Assembly (NCBI RefSeq): GCF_021261325.1
Contig: NZ_JAJSBI010000009.1
Location: forward strand, 1 to 64,000
Reading direction: 5' to 3'
Source: Streptomyces guryensis
GTDB lineage: Bacteria > Actinomycetota > Actinomycetes > Streptomycetales > Streptomycetaceae
Length of the DNA: 64,000 bases
Below the pieces are notes generated by a model, which was not told the DNA's origin, ran no database searches, and saw nothing but the letters and a program-made list of their open reading frames with translations. A program made the position numbers and the translations under genes. Shown piece by piece: positions 8,648-17,504 of this stretch. The stretch's first letter is position 1; every line of letters begins with the position of its first letter.

Positions 8648-9943
8648 ATGCCCAGCAACCACAACGACAACGGCACCCCCCAGCTCAGCAGACGACGCTT
8701 CGTGCAGGGCAGCCTCATGGCCGCCGTCCTCGGCGGCACCGCGCTGGGCACCTCCGCCTGCTCCACCAGCACCGCGGCGAGCGGCGCCGGCGGCAAGGGC
8801 TCGGTCTCCTTCTTCTCCTGGGACACGCAGACCGTCATGAAGCCGGTGCTGGACCTGTTCACCAAGCAGACCGGCACCTCCGTCTCCTTCTCCTACGCCC
8901 CTCCCGTGCCGCAGTACGTCTCCACCCTGCAGACCCGCCTCCAGGCCCACACCGGCGCCGACGTCTTCATCCTCACGGCCGAGGACAAGCAGCTGGTCGG
9001 CGGCGGCTTCGTGAAGAACCTGACCGGCCAGAAGTTCCTGGAGCCGATGAACTCCGCCAACAAGGACTTCATGACGGTCGACGGCAAGGTGTACGGACTG
9101 TCGATCTCCTCCTGGGCCGGCGGGATCATGTACAACAAGGAGCTGCTCGCCAAGGCCGGGGCGGACAAACTGCCGGACAGCTGGGACGGGTTCCTGAAGC
9201 TGTGCCGCAAGTTGAAGGACAAGGGGATCACCCCGTACTACGACGCCGCACACGACGGCAACTTCATGGCGCTGTGGGGCCTGCTCGGCGGGTACTTCGA
9301 CAGTCAGGGCAACTTCCCGGACGCCGACATCTTCGCGGGCAAGGCCACCTTCGCCGACACCTGGACCGAACCGCTGGTCGCCTACAGCAAGCTGTACACG
9401 GAGAAGCTGACGCCCAAGGCGGTGCTGGGTCTGACCAGCGACCAGGTGGTCAGCGAGTTCGCCAACGGACGGGTGGCCATGTTCGGCGCCGGTACCTGGA
9501 ACGTGCCCACGGTCCAGAAGAGCGCCCCCCACCTGTCCTTCCAGACCGAGGCCATCCCCGGCATGACCCAGGGCAACAGCTACTGGACCGGTGCCGCCAG
9601 CCCGGGCTACGCGATCAACCCCAAGGCCAAGAACCCGGCGGCAGCCCTGAAGTTCCTCGAGTTCCTGGCGAGCCCCGACGCCGTGAAGGCGTACGGCAAG
9701 TCCAGCGGTGCGATCACCACCACCAGCAACTACACGCCGAGCTTCGCGGAAGGCATCACCAACCAGGCCCTCGGCGCCCGCTCCGGCAAGATCTACCTTC
9801 CGGTCGTCGCCTGGCCGCGCCACTCCAACGAGCTCATCCAGGAGTTCAACACCCAGATGCAGCAGATGGTCCAGGGGTCGGTCAAGCCCCAGGACATCCC
9901 CGCCGCGCTGGACAAGAAGCTCAAGCAGCTCGACGCGAAGTAA
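8648..9943 (+). CDS. ABC sugar transporter, extracellular binding lipoprotein
   Basis: 431 aa, a family 1 solute-binding protein that delivers oligosaccharides to the permeases encoded next. The N-terminus has a twin-arginine motif (SRRRFVQGS), a hydrophobic stretch and a lipobox ending at Cys in LGTSAC. So it is exported folded by Tat and lipid-anchored. The body shows the usual pattern (YGLSISSWAGGIMYNKELL, FANGRVAMFGAGTWNVP). GAGAGGAAC precedes the ATG. Followed 19 bp later by the first permease. Confidence 0.92.
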   Translation: MPSNHNDNGTPQLSRRRFVQGSLMAAVLGGTALGTSACSTSTAASGAGGKGSVSFFSWDTQTVMKPVLDLFTKQTGTSVSFSYAPPVPQYVSTLQTRLQAHTGADVFILTAEDKQLVGGGFVKNLTGQKFLEPMNSANKDFMTVDGKVYGLSISSWAGGIMYNKELLAKAGADKLPDSWDGFLKLCRKLKDKGITPYYDAAHDGNFMALWGLLGGYFDSQGNFPDADIFAGKATFADTWTEPLVAYSKLYTEKLTPKAVLGLTSDQVVSEFANGRVAMFGAGTWNVPTVQKSAPHLSFQTEAIPGMTQGNSYWTGAASPGYAINPKAKNPAAALKFLEFLASPDAVKAYGKSSGAITTTSNYTPSFAEGITNQALGARSGKIYLPVVAWPRHSNELIQEFNTQMQQMVQGSVKPQDIPAALDKKLKQLDAK

Positions 9944-9962
9944 GCGGGAAGCGACAGCCCTC

Positions 9963-10922
9963 ATGGCCATTCAGACCTCCGACCTCCCCACCCGGGCACG
10001 CGCCGGCACCGCACCCGGCGGGGCCCGCCCGGGCCGCCGCCGCCGGCTGCGCGACCAGCTGACCACGCAGGCGTTCCTGGTACCGATCGCCGTCGTGCTG
10101 GTGGTGCTGTTCCTGGTGCCGCTCGCCGAGTCGGTGTACTACAGCTTCACCGACTACAGCGGCTCCTCACCGACCCGGCACCTGGTCGGGCTGCGGAACT
10201 ACCGGCAGATCTTCACCGACCCCTCGGTGCTGACCGGCCTGGGCTTCACCCTGCTGTACGCGGTGGCGACCACCCTGATCGTGACCGTCCTGGCCATCCC
10301 GCTCGCGGTGATCCTCAACCGCCGCTTCCCCGGCCGGAGCCTGGTCCGTGCGGCGTTCTTCTTCCCCGCCGTGCCCAGCATGGCGATCCTCGGCCTGGTC
10401 TGGACGTTCGTCCTGTCGCCACTGTCCTCCGGGGTGATCAACTCCGTCCTGGGCAGCCTCTTCGGAGTCGGCCCGGTGCCATGGCTGTCGGACAACACCC
10501 TGGCCAAGGTCTCGGTGATCGTGGTCGGGGTCTGGGCGCAGACCGGCTGGCACGCCGTCCTCTACCTCGCCTACCTGCAGTCCGTCCCTCGCGACTACTA
10601 CGAGGCCGCCACCATCGACGGGGCCACCCCGCGGCAGCAGTTCTTCCGCATCACCCTGCCGCTGCTCGCACCGGCCATGACGGTCAGCCAGTTCCTGCTG
10701 CTCATCAACGGCCTCAGGGTGTACGACCTGCCGTTCACCCTCACCGGCGGCGGGCCCGGCTACGACACCTACACCATCACCCAGGTACTCGTGCAACGCG
10801 GCATCGCCGAGGGCGACTACGGACTCGGCGCGGCGCTGGGCGTGATCTTCCTGATCGCGGTCGCCACCGTGCTGTCCCTGCAACTCTCCGTGACCCGCAG
10901 GTTGGAAAGGAGGTTCCGGTGA
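9963..10922 (+). CDS. ABC sugar permease (MalF/UgpA type)
   Basis: 319 aa. Six membrane helices begin at AFLVPIAVVLVVLFLVPLAE, after a basic cytoplasmic N-terminus (residues 1-35). The cytoplasmic EAA loop is EAATIDGATPRQQFFRITLP, which docks the ATPase. I start at ATG 9963, with GGGAAG upstream and 19 bp after the binding-protein stop; the longer open frame upstream is a shadow. The stop overlaps the next start by 4 bp (GTGA). Confidence 0.92.
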   Translation: MAIQTSDLPTRARAGTAPGGARPGRRRRLRDQLTTQAFLVPIAVVLVVLFLVPLAESVYYSFTDYSGSSPTRHLVGLRNYRQIFTDPSVLTGLGFTLLYAVATTLIVTVLAIPLAVILNRRFPGRSLVRAAFFFPAVPSMAILGLVWTFVLSPLSSGVINSVLGSLFGVGPVPWLSDNTLAKVSVIVVGVWAQTGWHAVLYLAYLQSVPRDYYEAATIDGATPRQQFFRITLPLLAPAMTVSQFLLLINGLRVYDLPFTLTGGGPGYDTYTITQVLVQRGIAEGDYGLGAALGVIFLIAVATVLSLQLSVTRRLERRFR

Positions 10923-11755
10923 CGGCGATCCTCTCCCGGCTGCGCACACGGGGCTGGCTCACCAGCGCCTACATGCTGCCCGTCTCCGCGGTGATGGCGC
11001 TGCCCTTCTACTACGTCCTCGTCAACACCCTCAAGTCACAGCAGCAGACCACCGGTTCACCGCTGGCGCTGCCGACCTCGCCGGACTTCTCCACCTACCG
11101 GCGGGTCCTGAACCAGGTCCCCGTCGCGGCGGCCTTCGCGAACACCCTCTACGTCACGGTGTTCTCGGTCGCCCTGATGGTGCTGATCGGCGCCATGGCG
11201 GCCTACGCCCTGACGATCCGCCCCACCAGGTTCAACCGGCGTTTCGGCAAGCTCCTTCTGCTCGCGTTCGTCGTGCCCACCCAGTCCACGCTCATCCCCG
11301 TCTACCAGATCTTCGTCAAACTGGGCCTGGTCAACAGCCTGAACGGCCTCGTGCTTGTTTACAGCGCCGGATCGATCTTCTGCTGGTTCGTCATCCAGGG
11401 CTACATGGCCACCCTGCCGTTCGAGGTCATCGAGGCGGCCCGGCTGGACGGCTGCGGTCCGTGGCAGGTCTTCTGGCGGATCGTACTGCCGCTGATCCGG
11501 CCCATCCTGGCCACCGTCGCGGTGTTCCAGACGATGTGGATCTGGAACGACTTCTTCACCCCCAACGTGTACCTCAGCGACCCCGGCAAGAGCACGATCG
11601 TGCTGGAGGTCTACACCTCGGTCGGGCAGTTCCAGGTCGACTGGCCGGCCTTCCTGACCCTCAGCGTCATGGCCCTGGTCCCCATGGTGGTCTTCTTCGT
11701 CGCGGTCCAGCGGCACATCATGTCCGGCCTGCTCAGCGGCGCCGTCAAGGGCTGA
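10919..11755 (+). CDS. ABC sugar permease (MalG/UgpE type)
   Basis: 278 aa with six predicted helices and the EAA loop EAARLDGCGPWQVFWRIVLP. The GTG start at 10919 is set by AAAGGAGG just upstream and the GTGA overlap with the preceding permease. No ATPase gene follows. Streptomycete sugar importers of this type commonly share the MsiK ATPase encoded elsewhere, which I infer here. Confidence 0.92.
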   Translation: MTAILSRLRTRGWLTSAYMLPVSAVMALPFYYVLVNTLKSQQQTTGSPLALPTSPDFSTYRRVLNQVPVAAAFANTLYVTVFSVALMVLIGAMAAYALTIRPTRFNRRFGKLLLLAFVVPTQSTLIPVYQIFVKLGLVNSLNGLVLVYSAGSIFCWFVIQGYMATLPFEVIEAARLDGCGPWQVFWRIVLPLIRPILATVAVFQTMWIWNDFFTPNVYLSDPGKSTIVLEVYTSVGQFQVDWPAFLTLSVMALVPMVVFFVAVQRHIMSGLLSGAVKG

Positions 11756-11907
11756 GAGCGGCAACCGCGCCCTGCCTCCGGCGAGTTGGCCGCCGCCTCC
11801 CTGATCGACCGGTGCGTTCGGCGCGCCCCTCTCCCCGTATCGCCGGGCACGGCGTGCGCACCGGTCTGCTTCACCTCACTCATCCGCTCCGTTCGAAGAG
11901 GAACGCA

Positions 11908-14709
11908 ATGCGAAGATGGCCACGCCGCCTCATGGCGGCCCTGGGCAGCGCGGCGGCCACGCTGGGACTGGTGCTCGTCCCCAGCACGGCCGCCCACGCG
12001 GCGACCTGCACCACGTACTACATCTCGTCGTCGTCCGGCAGCGACAGCAACGACGGATGCAGCACCAGCACCCCCTGGAAGACGCTCACGAACGTCAACT
12101 CGACGACGTTCACGGCCGGCAACCAGATCCTGTTCCAGTCCGGCGGTTCCTGGACCGGTGAACTCCAGCCCCAGGGATCCGGCGCCTCGGGGAACCAGAT
12201 CGTGGTCTCCAGCTACGGATCCGGTGCCGCTCCCATCCTCAACGGAGGGGGTGCCGCGGCCACCATCTACCTGAAGGACCAGCAGTACTGGACCATCCAG
12301 AACCTGGAGATCACCAACCCGGCCGCCAGCGCCGCGCTGCGCAGCGGCATCCAGCTGGAGAACGACACCACCGGCATCCTCGCCGGAATCCACATCCTGA
12401 ACAACAACATCCACGACGTGAAGGGCTACTGGGCGAACGTCCAGAACCCCGTCCAGCCGAGCCAGTCCTCCGGCATCGCCTTCGACGTCACCGACAACAA
12501 CACCACCAGCGGCTGGGACGACGTCCAGATCAGCAACAACACGCTGACGCACGACGACGCCGGCGGCATCTACATCGGCTCACTCGTGGGCCTGAACCAC
12601 AACATCAACACCACCAGCGTCGTCATCGACGGCAACACGCTCACCGACATGGGCGGCAACGACATCGTCTGCGTCTTCTGCGCCTCACCGGTCATCCAGA
12701 ACAACGTCGCCACCGACAACGGCTACCGCTATTCGGGCGCCGGCCTGTGGAACGGGTGGACCACCAACGCGGTGTTCCAGAACAACGAGGTCTCCCGCCA
12801 GTACCGCAACTTCGTCGACGGCCAGGCCTTCGACATCGACAACAACAACACCGGCACCGTCATCCAGTACAACTGGAGCCACGACAACCCGTTCGGCTTC
12901 ACCGAGTGGTGCTGCCGCAGCGGCTTCGGCGCCAAGACCTCGGTGATCCGCTACAACATCAGCCAGAACGACGGGGCGTCCAACGCGGTCTTCCCGGGAA
13001 TGGGCGGCGTCGACAGCAGCACCACCGCCCAGGTGTACAACAACACGATCTACATGGGTGAGGGTGACAACGGGGGAGTGACAGGCGGCACCCCGAACAG
13101 CACGGTCGCCTTCTCGAACAACATCGTCTACAAGCTGGGAACGGGCGGCTACTCCACCACCAGAACGACGTGGACCCACAACCTGTTCTACGGCAACCAC
13201 CCCGCCAGTGAACCGGCCGACTCGGCGAAGATCACCGCAGACCCGCTGTTCGTGAACCCGGGCGCCGGCGGAACGGGCCGGTCCTCCGCGGCGGTCTACA
13301 AACTGCGCAGTGGCTCGCCCGCCCTCGGCGCGGGCGCGGTCGTCTCCGGCAACGGCGGCCAGGACTACTTCGGCAACTCCGTCTCCGCCACCGCCGCGCC
13401 CAACATCGGCGCGTACAACGGCCCGGCCGTCTCCGGCCCCACGGCCCACGCGGGCGCGTACTGGCCGCTCGAGGAGGGCTCAGGTACCGCCACCGCCGAC
13501 CTCACCGGCGGCGCCAACAACGGCACACTGCAGGCCGGTGCCTCCTGGACGACCGGCAAGGTCGGCTCGGGCGCGGTCAGCCTGACCGGCGCGAGCAACT
13601 CCTGGGTGGACGTGCCCACCCCCGCCGTCGACACCAGCGGCAGCTACACGGTCTCCGCCTGGGTGAAGCCGAACAGCCTCACCGGCAACCAGACCTACGC
13701 GAGCATCGACGGCACCACCATCAGCCCCTTCTATCTCCAGCTGTCGGGCGGCACGTTCGCCTTCACCGTCCGCAGCTCCGACTCGACCGGCGCGACGTTC
13801 AAGCAGGTCACCGGCGGCAGTCCCGCCGTCGGCACCTGGTACCACCTGACCGGTGTCTACGACAACAGCGCCCACACCATCGCGCTGTACGTCAACGGCC
13901 AACTCCAGGGCACCACGGCGTTCTCCTCACCGTGGAAGGCCACCGGTCACACCACGATCGGCCGGGCCAAGTGGAACGGCGCGAACGTCGACTTCGCCAA
14001 CGGCGCCATCGACGACGTACGGATGATCCCCAGAGCGATGACCGCCCGTGAGGCGTACGCCCTCGGGACCGGCGCCGCGGGCTACTACCAGCTCGACGAG
14101 GGCAGCGGCCACACAGTCACCAACGTGCTAGGCAACACCGACGACGGCTACACCGAGGGCAACGCCACCTGGGCGGGCAGCGGCAAGATCGGCAGCGACT
14201 CGCTCAGCTTCGACGGCACCGCCGTCACCATGGCGGTGATCCCGTCGTCCGTGATCGACACGGGCCAGAGCTACACAGTTGGCGCCTGGGTGAAGCTCAA
14301 CTCCGTCAGCGGCAACAACCAGACCTTCGCCAGCCTCGTCGGCGGCAAGGTCAGCCCCTTCTACCTGCAACTGTCAGGAGGCAAGTTCACCTTCGTCACC
14401 CGGGCCTCCGACGCGAACGCGTCCACGGCCACATCAGTGACGGCCGGCTCCGCGGCAACGACGGGCACCTGGTACCACGTCCTCGGCGTGTACGACAGCA
14501 GCGCACAGACGATCTCGCTGTATGTCAACGGCACCCTCCAGGGCAGCACGTCTTTCACCTCCCCCTGGAAAACGAACGGCGCGACCCTCATCGGCGCAGG
14601 CACCTACAACCAGGGGCCGGTGGACTTCACCAACGGCCAGATCGACGACGTCCACTTCTACAACCGGGTGCTCAGCACCGCTGAGATCCAAAGCCTCGCC
14701 GCCGGCTGA
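11908..14709 (+). CDS. Secreted right-handed beta-helix protein with two LamG domains
   Basis: 933 aa. The signal peptide is residues 1-31, cleaved after AHA. Residues ~32-640 hold repeated beta-helix turns rich in Asn (NNNIHD, NNTLTHDDAGG, YNWSHDNPFG), as in polysaccharide lyases and some hydrolases. Two LamG/concanavalin-like jellyrolls follow (about 650-790 and 795-933), similar to each other (SGSYTVSAWVKPNSL against GQSYTVGAWVKLNSV), probably carbohydrate-binding. AAGAGGAACGCA precedes the ATG at 11908. It lies 150 bp after the importer permease and is followed by a strong terminator, so it probably belongs to the same unit and generates oligosaccharides outside the cell. The catalytic family cannot be named from sequence alone. 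Confidence 0.82.
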   Translation: MRRWPRRLMAALGSAAATLGLVLVPSTAAHAATCTTYYISSSSGSDSNDGCSTSTPWKTLTNVNSTTFTAGNQILFQSGGSWTGELQPQGSGASGNQIVVSSYGSGAAPILNGGGAAATIYLKDQQYWTIQNLEITNPAASAALRSGIQLENDTTGILAGIHILNNNIHDVKGYWANVQNPVQPSQSSGIAFDVTDNNTTSGWDDVQISNNTLTHDDAGGIYIGSLVGLNHNINTTSVVIDGNTLTDMGGNDIVCVFCASPVIQNNVATDNGYRYSGAGLWNGWTTNAVFQNNEVSRQYRNFVDGQAFDIDNNNTGTVIQYNWSHDNPFGFTEWCCRSGFGAKTSVIRYNISQNDGASNAVFPGMGGVDSSTTAQVYNNTIYMGEGDNGGVTGGTPNSTVAFSNNIVYKLGTGGYSTTRTTWTHNLFYGNHPASEPADSAKITADPLFVNPGAGGTGRSSAAVYKLRSGSPALGAGAVVSGNGGQDYFGNSVSATAAPNIGAYNGPAVSGPTAHAGAYWPLEEGSGTATADLTGGANNGTLQAGASWTTGKVGSGAVSLTGASNSWVDVPTPAVDTSGSYTVSAWVKPNSLTGNQTYASIDGTTISPFYLQLSGGTFAFTVRSSDSTGATFKQVTGGSPAVGTWYHLTGVYDNSAHTIALYVNGQLQGTTAFSSPWKATGHTTIGRAKWNGANVDFANGAIDDVRMIPRAMTAREAYALGTGAAGYYQLDEGSGHTVTNVLGNTDDGYTEGNATWAGSGKIGSDSLSFDGTAVTMAVIPSSVIDTGQSYTVGAWVKLNSVSGNNQTFASLVGGKVSPFYLQLSGGKFTFVTRASDANASTATSVTAGSAATTGTWYHVLGVYDSSAQTISLYVNGTLQGSTSFTSPWKTNGATLIGAGTYNQGPVDFTNGQIDDVHFYNRVLSTAEIQSLAAG

Positions 14710-14722
14710 ACCAGCGGCGCCA

Positions 14723-14780
14723 GGCGACGGGTGCCCACCCGGTCAGAGCAGCACGCGACCCGGGCCGGGCACCCGTCGCC
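14723..14780 (+). terminator. Transcription terminator after the beta-helix gene
   Basis: Perfect 14-bp stem GGCGACGGGTGCCC (14723-14736) and GGGCACCCGTCGCC (14767-14780). Extra ACCCGG/CCGGG pairing lies inside the 30-base loop. It has no T-run, as is usual in streptomycetes. Confidence 0.75.
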
Positions 14781-14813
14781 CCTTCGGACGTACCCACGAG
14801 AAAGGAGCCGACG

Positions 14814-15668
14814 ATGAGCACCTCTACGCACCGGCCCCGGACACCGGCGCAAGACCGTCCGCGCGGCAACCGTGGCGGCCGGGGCCGCACAGCCGCCTCG
14901 GCGCGTACGTCCGCCGCGGCACGCCCCACGGTGCCGCTCTGGCTGCTCGCCGTCGCCGCGGTGCTGGCCGCGGCAGCCGTCACCGCGGCGGTCCTGCTCC
15001 CTGACATGCGGAACAGCCGGCCACCGGCCCCACCTGTCACAGCGGTGGTGGCCACGATCGACGGCCAAGAGATTCCGGTACGAGAGTTCGCCCTCTACCT
15101 CGCCCAGGAGAGAGCGGCGACCTTCACCCACTTCAGGCAGAAGTTCGGGGCCGTGGACGGCCCTCACTTCTGGACCACTCCGCACGACGGCCGGACACCC
15201 GCCGCATACCTCCGCGAGCGGGCACTCGCCGACGTCACCAGGATCACCGTCGAGTTGACCCTGGCCCATCGCCAGGGCCTCGTGGCGGATTCCGGGTACG
15301 ACGCCTTCCTGCACAACTGGCAGACGGAGAACGCCCGCCGCCGAAAGGCCGTCGCCGCCCACCAGGTCATCTACGGCCCGGTGCAGTACACCGAATCGAA
15401 CTACTTCACCTATGTCCTGAGCAACCTCGCCGCCGCCCTCCGGGACAGGCTCACCGACACGCGGGCCATCACCACGTCCGACAGCGCCCTTCGGTCCTAC
15501 TTCACCGCCCACCGCGGCGACTTCCCGCACCAGTCCTTCGCCGCGGCACGCGAGGAGGTCCGGCAGGCCTATGTCCTGGACCGCTACCAGGCGGTGATCG
15601 GCCGTCTCACGGCATCGGCCCACGTCAGCGTGCACCACGCGGTGTTCGACGCCCTCCCGGTCAGCTGA
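14814..15668 (+). CDS. Membrane-anchored SurA/PrsA N-domain-like protein
   Basis: 284 aa. A basic Ser/Thr/Ala-rich cytoplasmic tail (1-38) and one transmembrane helix (about 40-62, VPLWLLAVAAVLAAAAVTAA) precede an extracytoplasmic domain. ATIDGQEIPVREFALYLAQE is typical of the N-terminal chaperone domain of SurA/PrsA foldases. No parvulin PPIase domain is visible, so it may only hold unfolded clients. AAGGAG precedes the ATG. A terminator separates it from the beta-helix gene, yet its position suggests help in secreting that large protein. It is convergent with the metallo-hydrolase gene at 15681. Confidence 0.6.
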   Translation: MSTSTHRPRTPAQDRPRGNRGGRGRTAASARTSAAARPTVPLWLLAVAAVLAAAAVTAAVLLPDMRNSRPPAPPVTAVVATIDGQEIPVREFALYLAQERAATFTHFRQKFGAVDGPHFWTTPHDGRTPAAYLRERALADVTRITVELTLAHRQGLVADSGYDAFLHNWQTENARRRKAVAAHQVIYGPVQYTESNYFTYVLSNLAAALRDRLTDTRAITTSDSALRSYFTAHRGDFPHQSFAAAREEVRQAYVLDRYQAVIGRLTASAHVSVHHAVFDALPVS

Positions 15669-15680
15669 CCCACTGACAGT

Positions 15681-16532
15681 TCAGCCCTTCACCGACCGGG
15701 CCGAGCCCCACAAGGCGCCCGGGTTGACCCGGTCCGGGTGGATCTCCAACATCGCTCGGTAGAGCTCCTCCGTGGAGGCGGTGCGCGCGACGCAGTCCTC
15801 GAAGTCATCGATGTAGGCGCGGGTCTCGGCGAGGATGCCGGGGGAGTCAGGCCGGCCGGGACGCTTGTGCCCCGCCACGACATGGTCGGCTCCGAGGCCG
15901 GCGATCACGCCGAGCGCCTCCTTCCACGCCTTGCGGCCCTCGCTCGGTGACTCGGCGAGATAGAGGTGCACGTCGTTGTAGGCGGCATCCCCGGCGACCA
16001 CGAGCCCGATGGACGGGACGTGCAGTGCGGTCGTGTCGTCGGTGTCGGTGTGACCGAGCGGCACGACCGTCAACTCCCGGCCCTCGAGTTCGAGTACCCG
16101 GTCCTCCATCGGGTCGGCTGCCACGAGGCGGTCCGGGATCTGGCCCGGGAACCTCGCGTTCCAGAAGCTCTCGACGAAGCTCGGCTCCATCTGCTTCGCC
16201 ATGTGCTCGACGACCGCCGGCGTTGCGACCGCTCGGGCGTTCGGGAAGCGTTCGAGGAGGGTCGCCAGCCCGAACCAGTGGTCTCCGTGCCCGTGGGTGA
16301 CGTAGACCGTCGTCAGATTCCGGTCGTACGCTTCCACCCATTCGGCGAGCGCGACGGCTTGCTGGACCGTCATGACCGGGTCGACGAGTACCGCGTCCCG
16401 CTCGCCGTAGACGAGCGTCGAGGAGATGGGCGACCACATCCGCCGCTCCACGCCGGGCGGCAGATCACTGATCTCTGTGGGGATCGAGGGTGAGATGTGG
16501 ACTGCGTATCGTAGGTCCTTCTTACCGGCCAT
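15681..16532 (-). CDS. Metallo-beta-lactamase-fold hydrolase
   Basis: 283 aa. It has the zinc-binding HxHxDH motif (VYVTHGHGDHWFGL), a later LVVAGDAAYNDVH (bridging Asp) and GHKRPGR (metal His). The start at 16532 is chosen because ACAGGAG lies 7 bases upstream; ATG 16559 is in frame. Last gene of a three-gene minus operon behind two alpha/beta hydrolases. It is paralogous to the protein at 34983-35867, which also sits near an alpha/beta hydrolase. The substrate (lactone, thioester or other) is unknown. Confidence 0.85.
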   Translation of the reverse strand: MAGKKDLRYAVHISPSIPTEISDLPPGVERRMWSPISSTLVYGERDAVLVDPVMTVQQAVALAEWVEAYDRNLTTVYVTHGHGDHWFGLATLLERFPNARAVATPAVVEHMAKQMEPSFVESFWNARFPGQIPDRLVAADPMEDRVLELEGRELTVVPLGHTDTDDTTALHVPSIGLVVAGDAAYNDVHLYLAESPSEGRKAWKEALGVIAGLGADHVVAGHKRPGRPDSPGILAETRAYIDDFEDCVARTASTEELYRAMLEIHPDRVNPGALWGSARSVKG

Positions 16533-16607
16533 GGCCGACTCCTGTCGTTTGGTCGTCATGGGGCCCGTGCCCCGCGGTCGAGGCGGCCGTGTGGGGTGCA
16601 CTCGTTT

Positions 16608-17504
16608 CTATGCCTGCAGAGACTTCCGGAACCAGTCGAGTGCTTCCGAGCCGGCGGGCTCGAACTGGGCGCGGTACGGGTCGAAGTGGCCGCCGGGGAT
16701 GAGGATCAGCTTCTTGGGTTCGAGGGCGTCCTCGTAGGCCTCGAGAGCGACGTCGGTCACCGTCAGGTAATCGTCCTTGGCAACAATCATCAGCAGAGGC
16801 GTGGGGGACACCCTGCGGATGAACGACCCGGGCTCGTACATGCGCGCCATGCGGGTGGAGCGCACGGTCACCTTGTTCTCCCAGACTCCCTCGGGCAGCT
16901 CCTGGAGATAGAAGTCGACCGCGTCCGGGGAGTAGTAGGACGCGCGGACCGCGGGATCGGCGCTGACGATCTGCTGGTAGTCGAGTGGTTCTCCGCGGGC
17001 GGCTCTGCGCTCCTCCTCCGCGAACCCCTCCTCAAGGGCGGGAACGAGATGCGGAGGCACCCGCCGAAGGCCCTGCCGGTAGCCGCTGATGTTCGGGACC
17101 TGCGCGACGACGGCCTTCAGGCGCCGGTCCGTGGCACCGAGCACGATGGCGTGCCCGCCGGCGAAACTGCTTCCCCAGACGCCGAGCCGGTCCGGATCGA
17201 CCTCGGGCTGCGCTTCCAGGAAGGAGATCGCCCGACGCCAGTCCTCGGCCTGCACCCACGGATTGACGTCCTGACGTGGCTCGCCGTCGCTGGCGCCGAA
17301 CGTGCGGTGGTCGTGGAGGAGTACGGCGAAGCCCGCCTCGGCGAACCGCCGGGCGAAGCCCTCCAGGGCGTGCTCCTTGACCCCCGCGTAGCCGTGAGCC
17401 ATGGAGATGGCCGGATGCGGGCCTTCGCCTTCGGGTACGAAGTACCAGCCGCGCAGGGTCACTCCACCGTCGGCGGTGAAGGCCACGTCTCGCCTGTCAA
17501 CCAT
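16608..17504 (-). CDS. Alpha/beta hydrolase (DLH/acetyl-xylan-esterase-like)
   Basis: 298 aa. N-terminal FTADGGVTLRGWYFVPEGEG, oxyanion-side MAHGYAGVKEH, nucleophile elbow GVWGSSFAGGHA (Ser), then LLMIVAKDDYLTV (acid) and IPGGHFDPYR (His). The whole triad is present, with no signal peptide. Start at 17504 has GAGGAACC upstream and overlaps the preceding hydrolase end by 8 bp, so the two are coupled. Paralogue of 33240-34145. Likely cleaves an ester or C-C bond in a catabolic pathway; the substrate is not known. Confidence 0.87.
   Translation of the reverse strand: MVDRRDVAFTADGGVTLRGWYFVPEGEGPHPAISMAHGYAGVKEHALEGFARRFAEAGFAVLLHDHRTFGASDGEPRQDVNPWVQAEDWRRAISFLEAQPEVDPDRLGVWGSSFAGGHAIVLGATDRRLKAVVAQVPNISGYRQGLRRVPPHLVPALEEGFAEEERRAARGEPLDYQQIVSADPAVRASYYSPDAVDFYLQELPEGVWENKVTVRSTRMARMYEPGSFIRRVSPTPLLMIVAKDDYLTVTDVALEAYEDALEPKKLILIPGGHFDPYRAQFEPAGSEALDWFRKSLQA

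Noticed and set aside
8618..9970. 450-aa minus-strand open frame
   Set aside because: Shadow of the binding-protein gene, which has a Tat signal, lipobox and family motifs.
15656..15705. CCCGGTC/GACCGGG hairpin between convergent genes as a terminator
   Set aside because: Only 7 bp with a long loop and mostly inside the coding ends; too weak to list.
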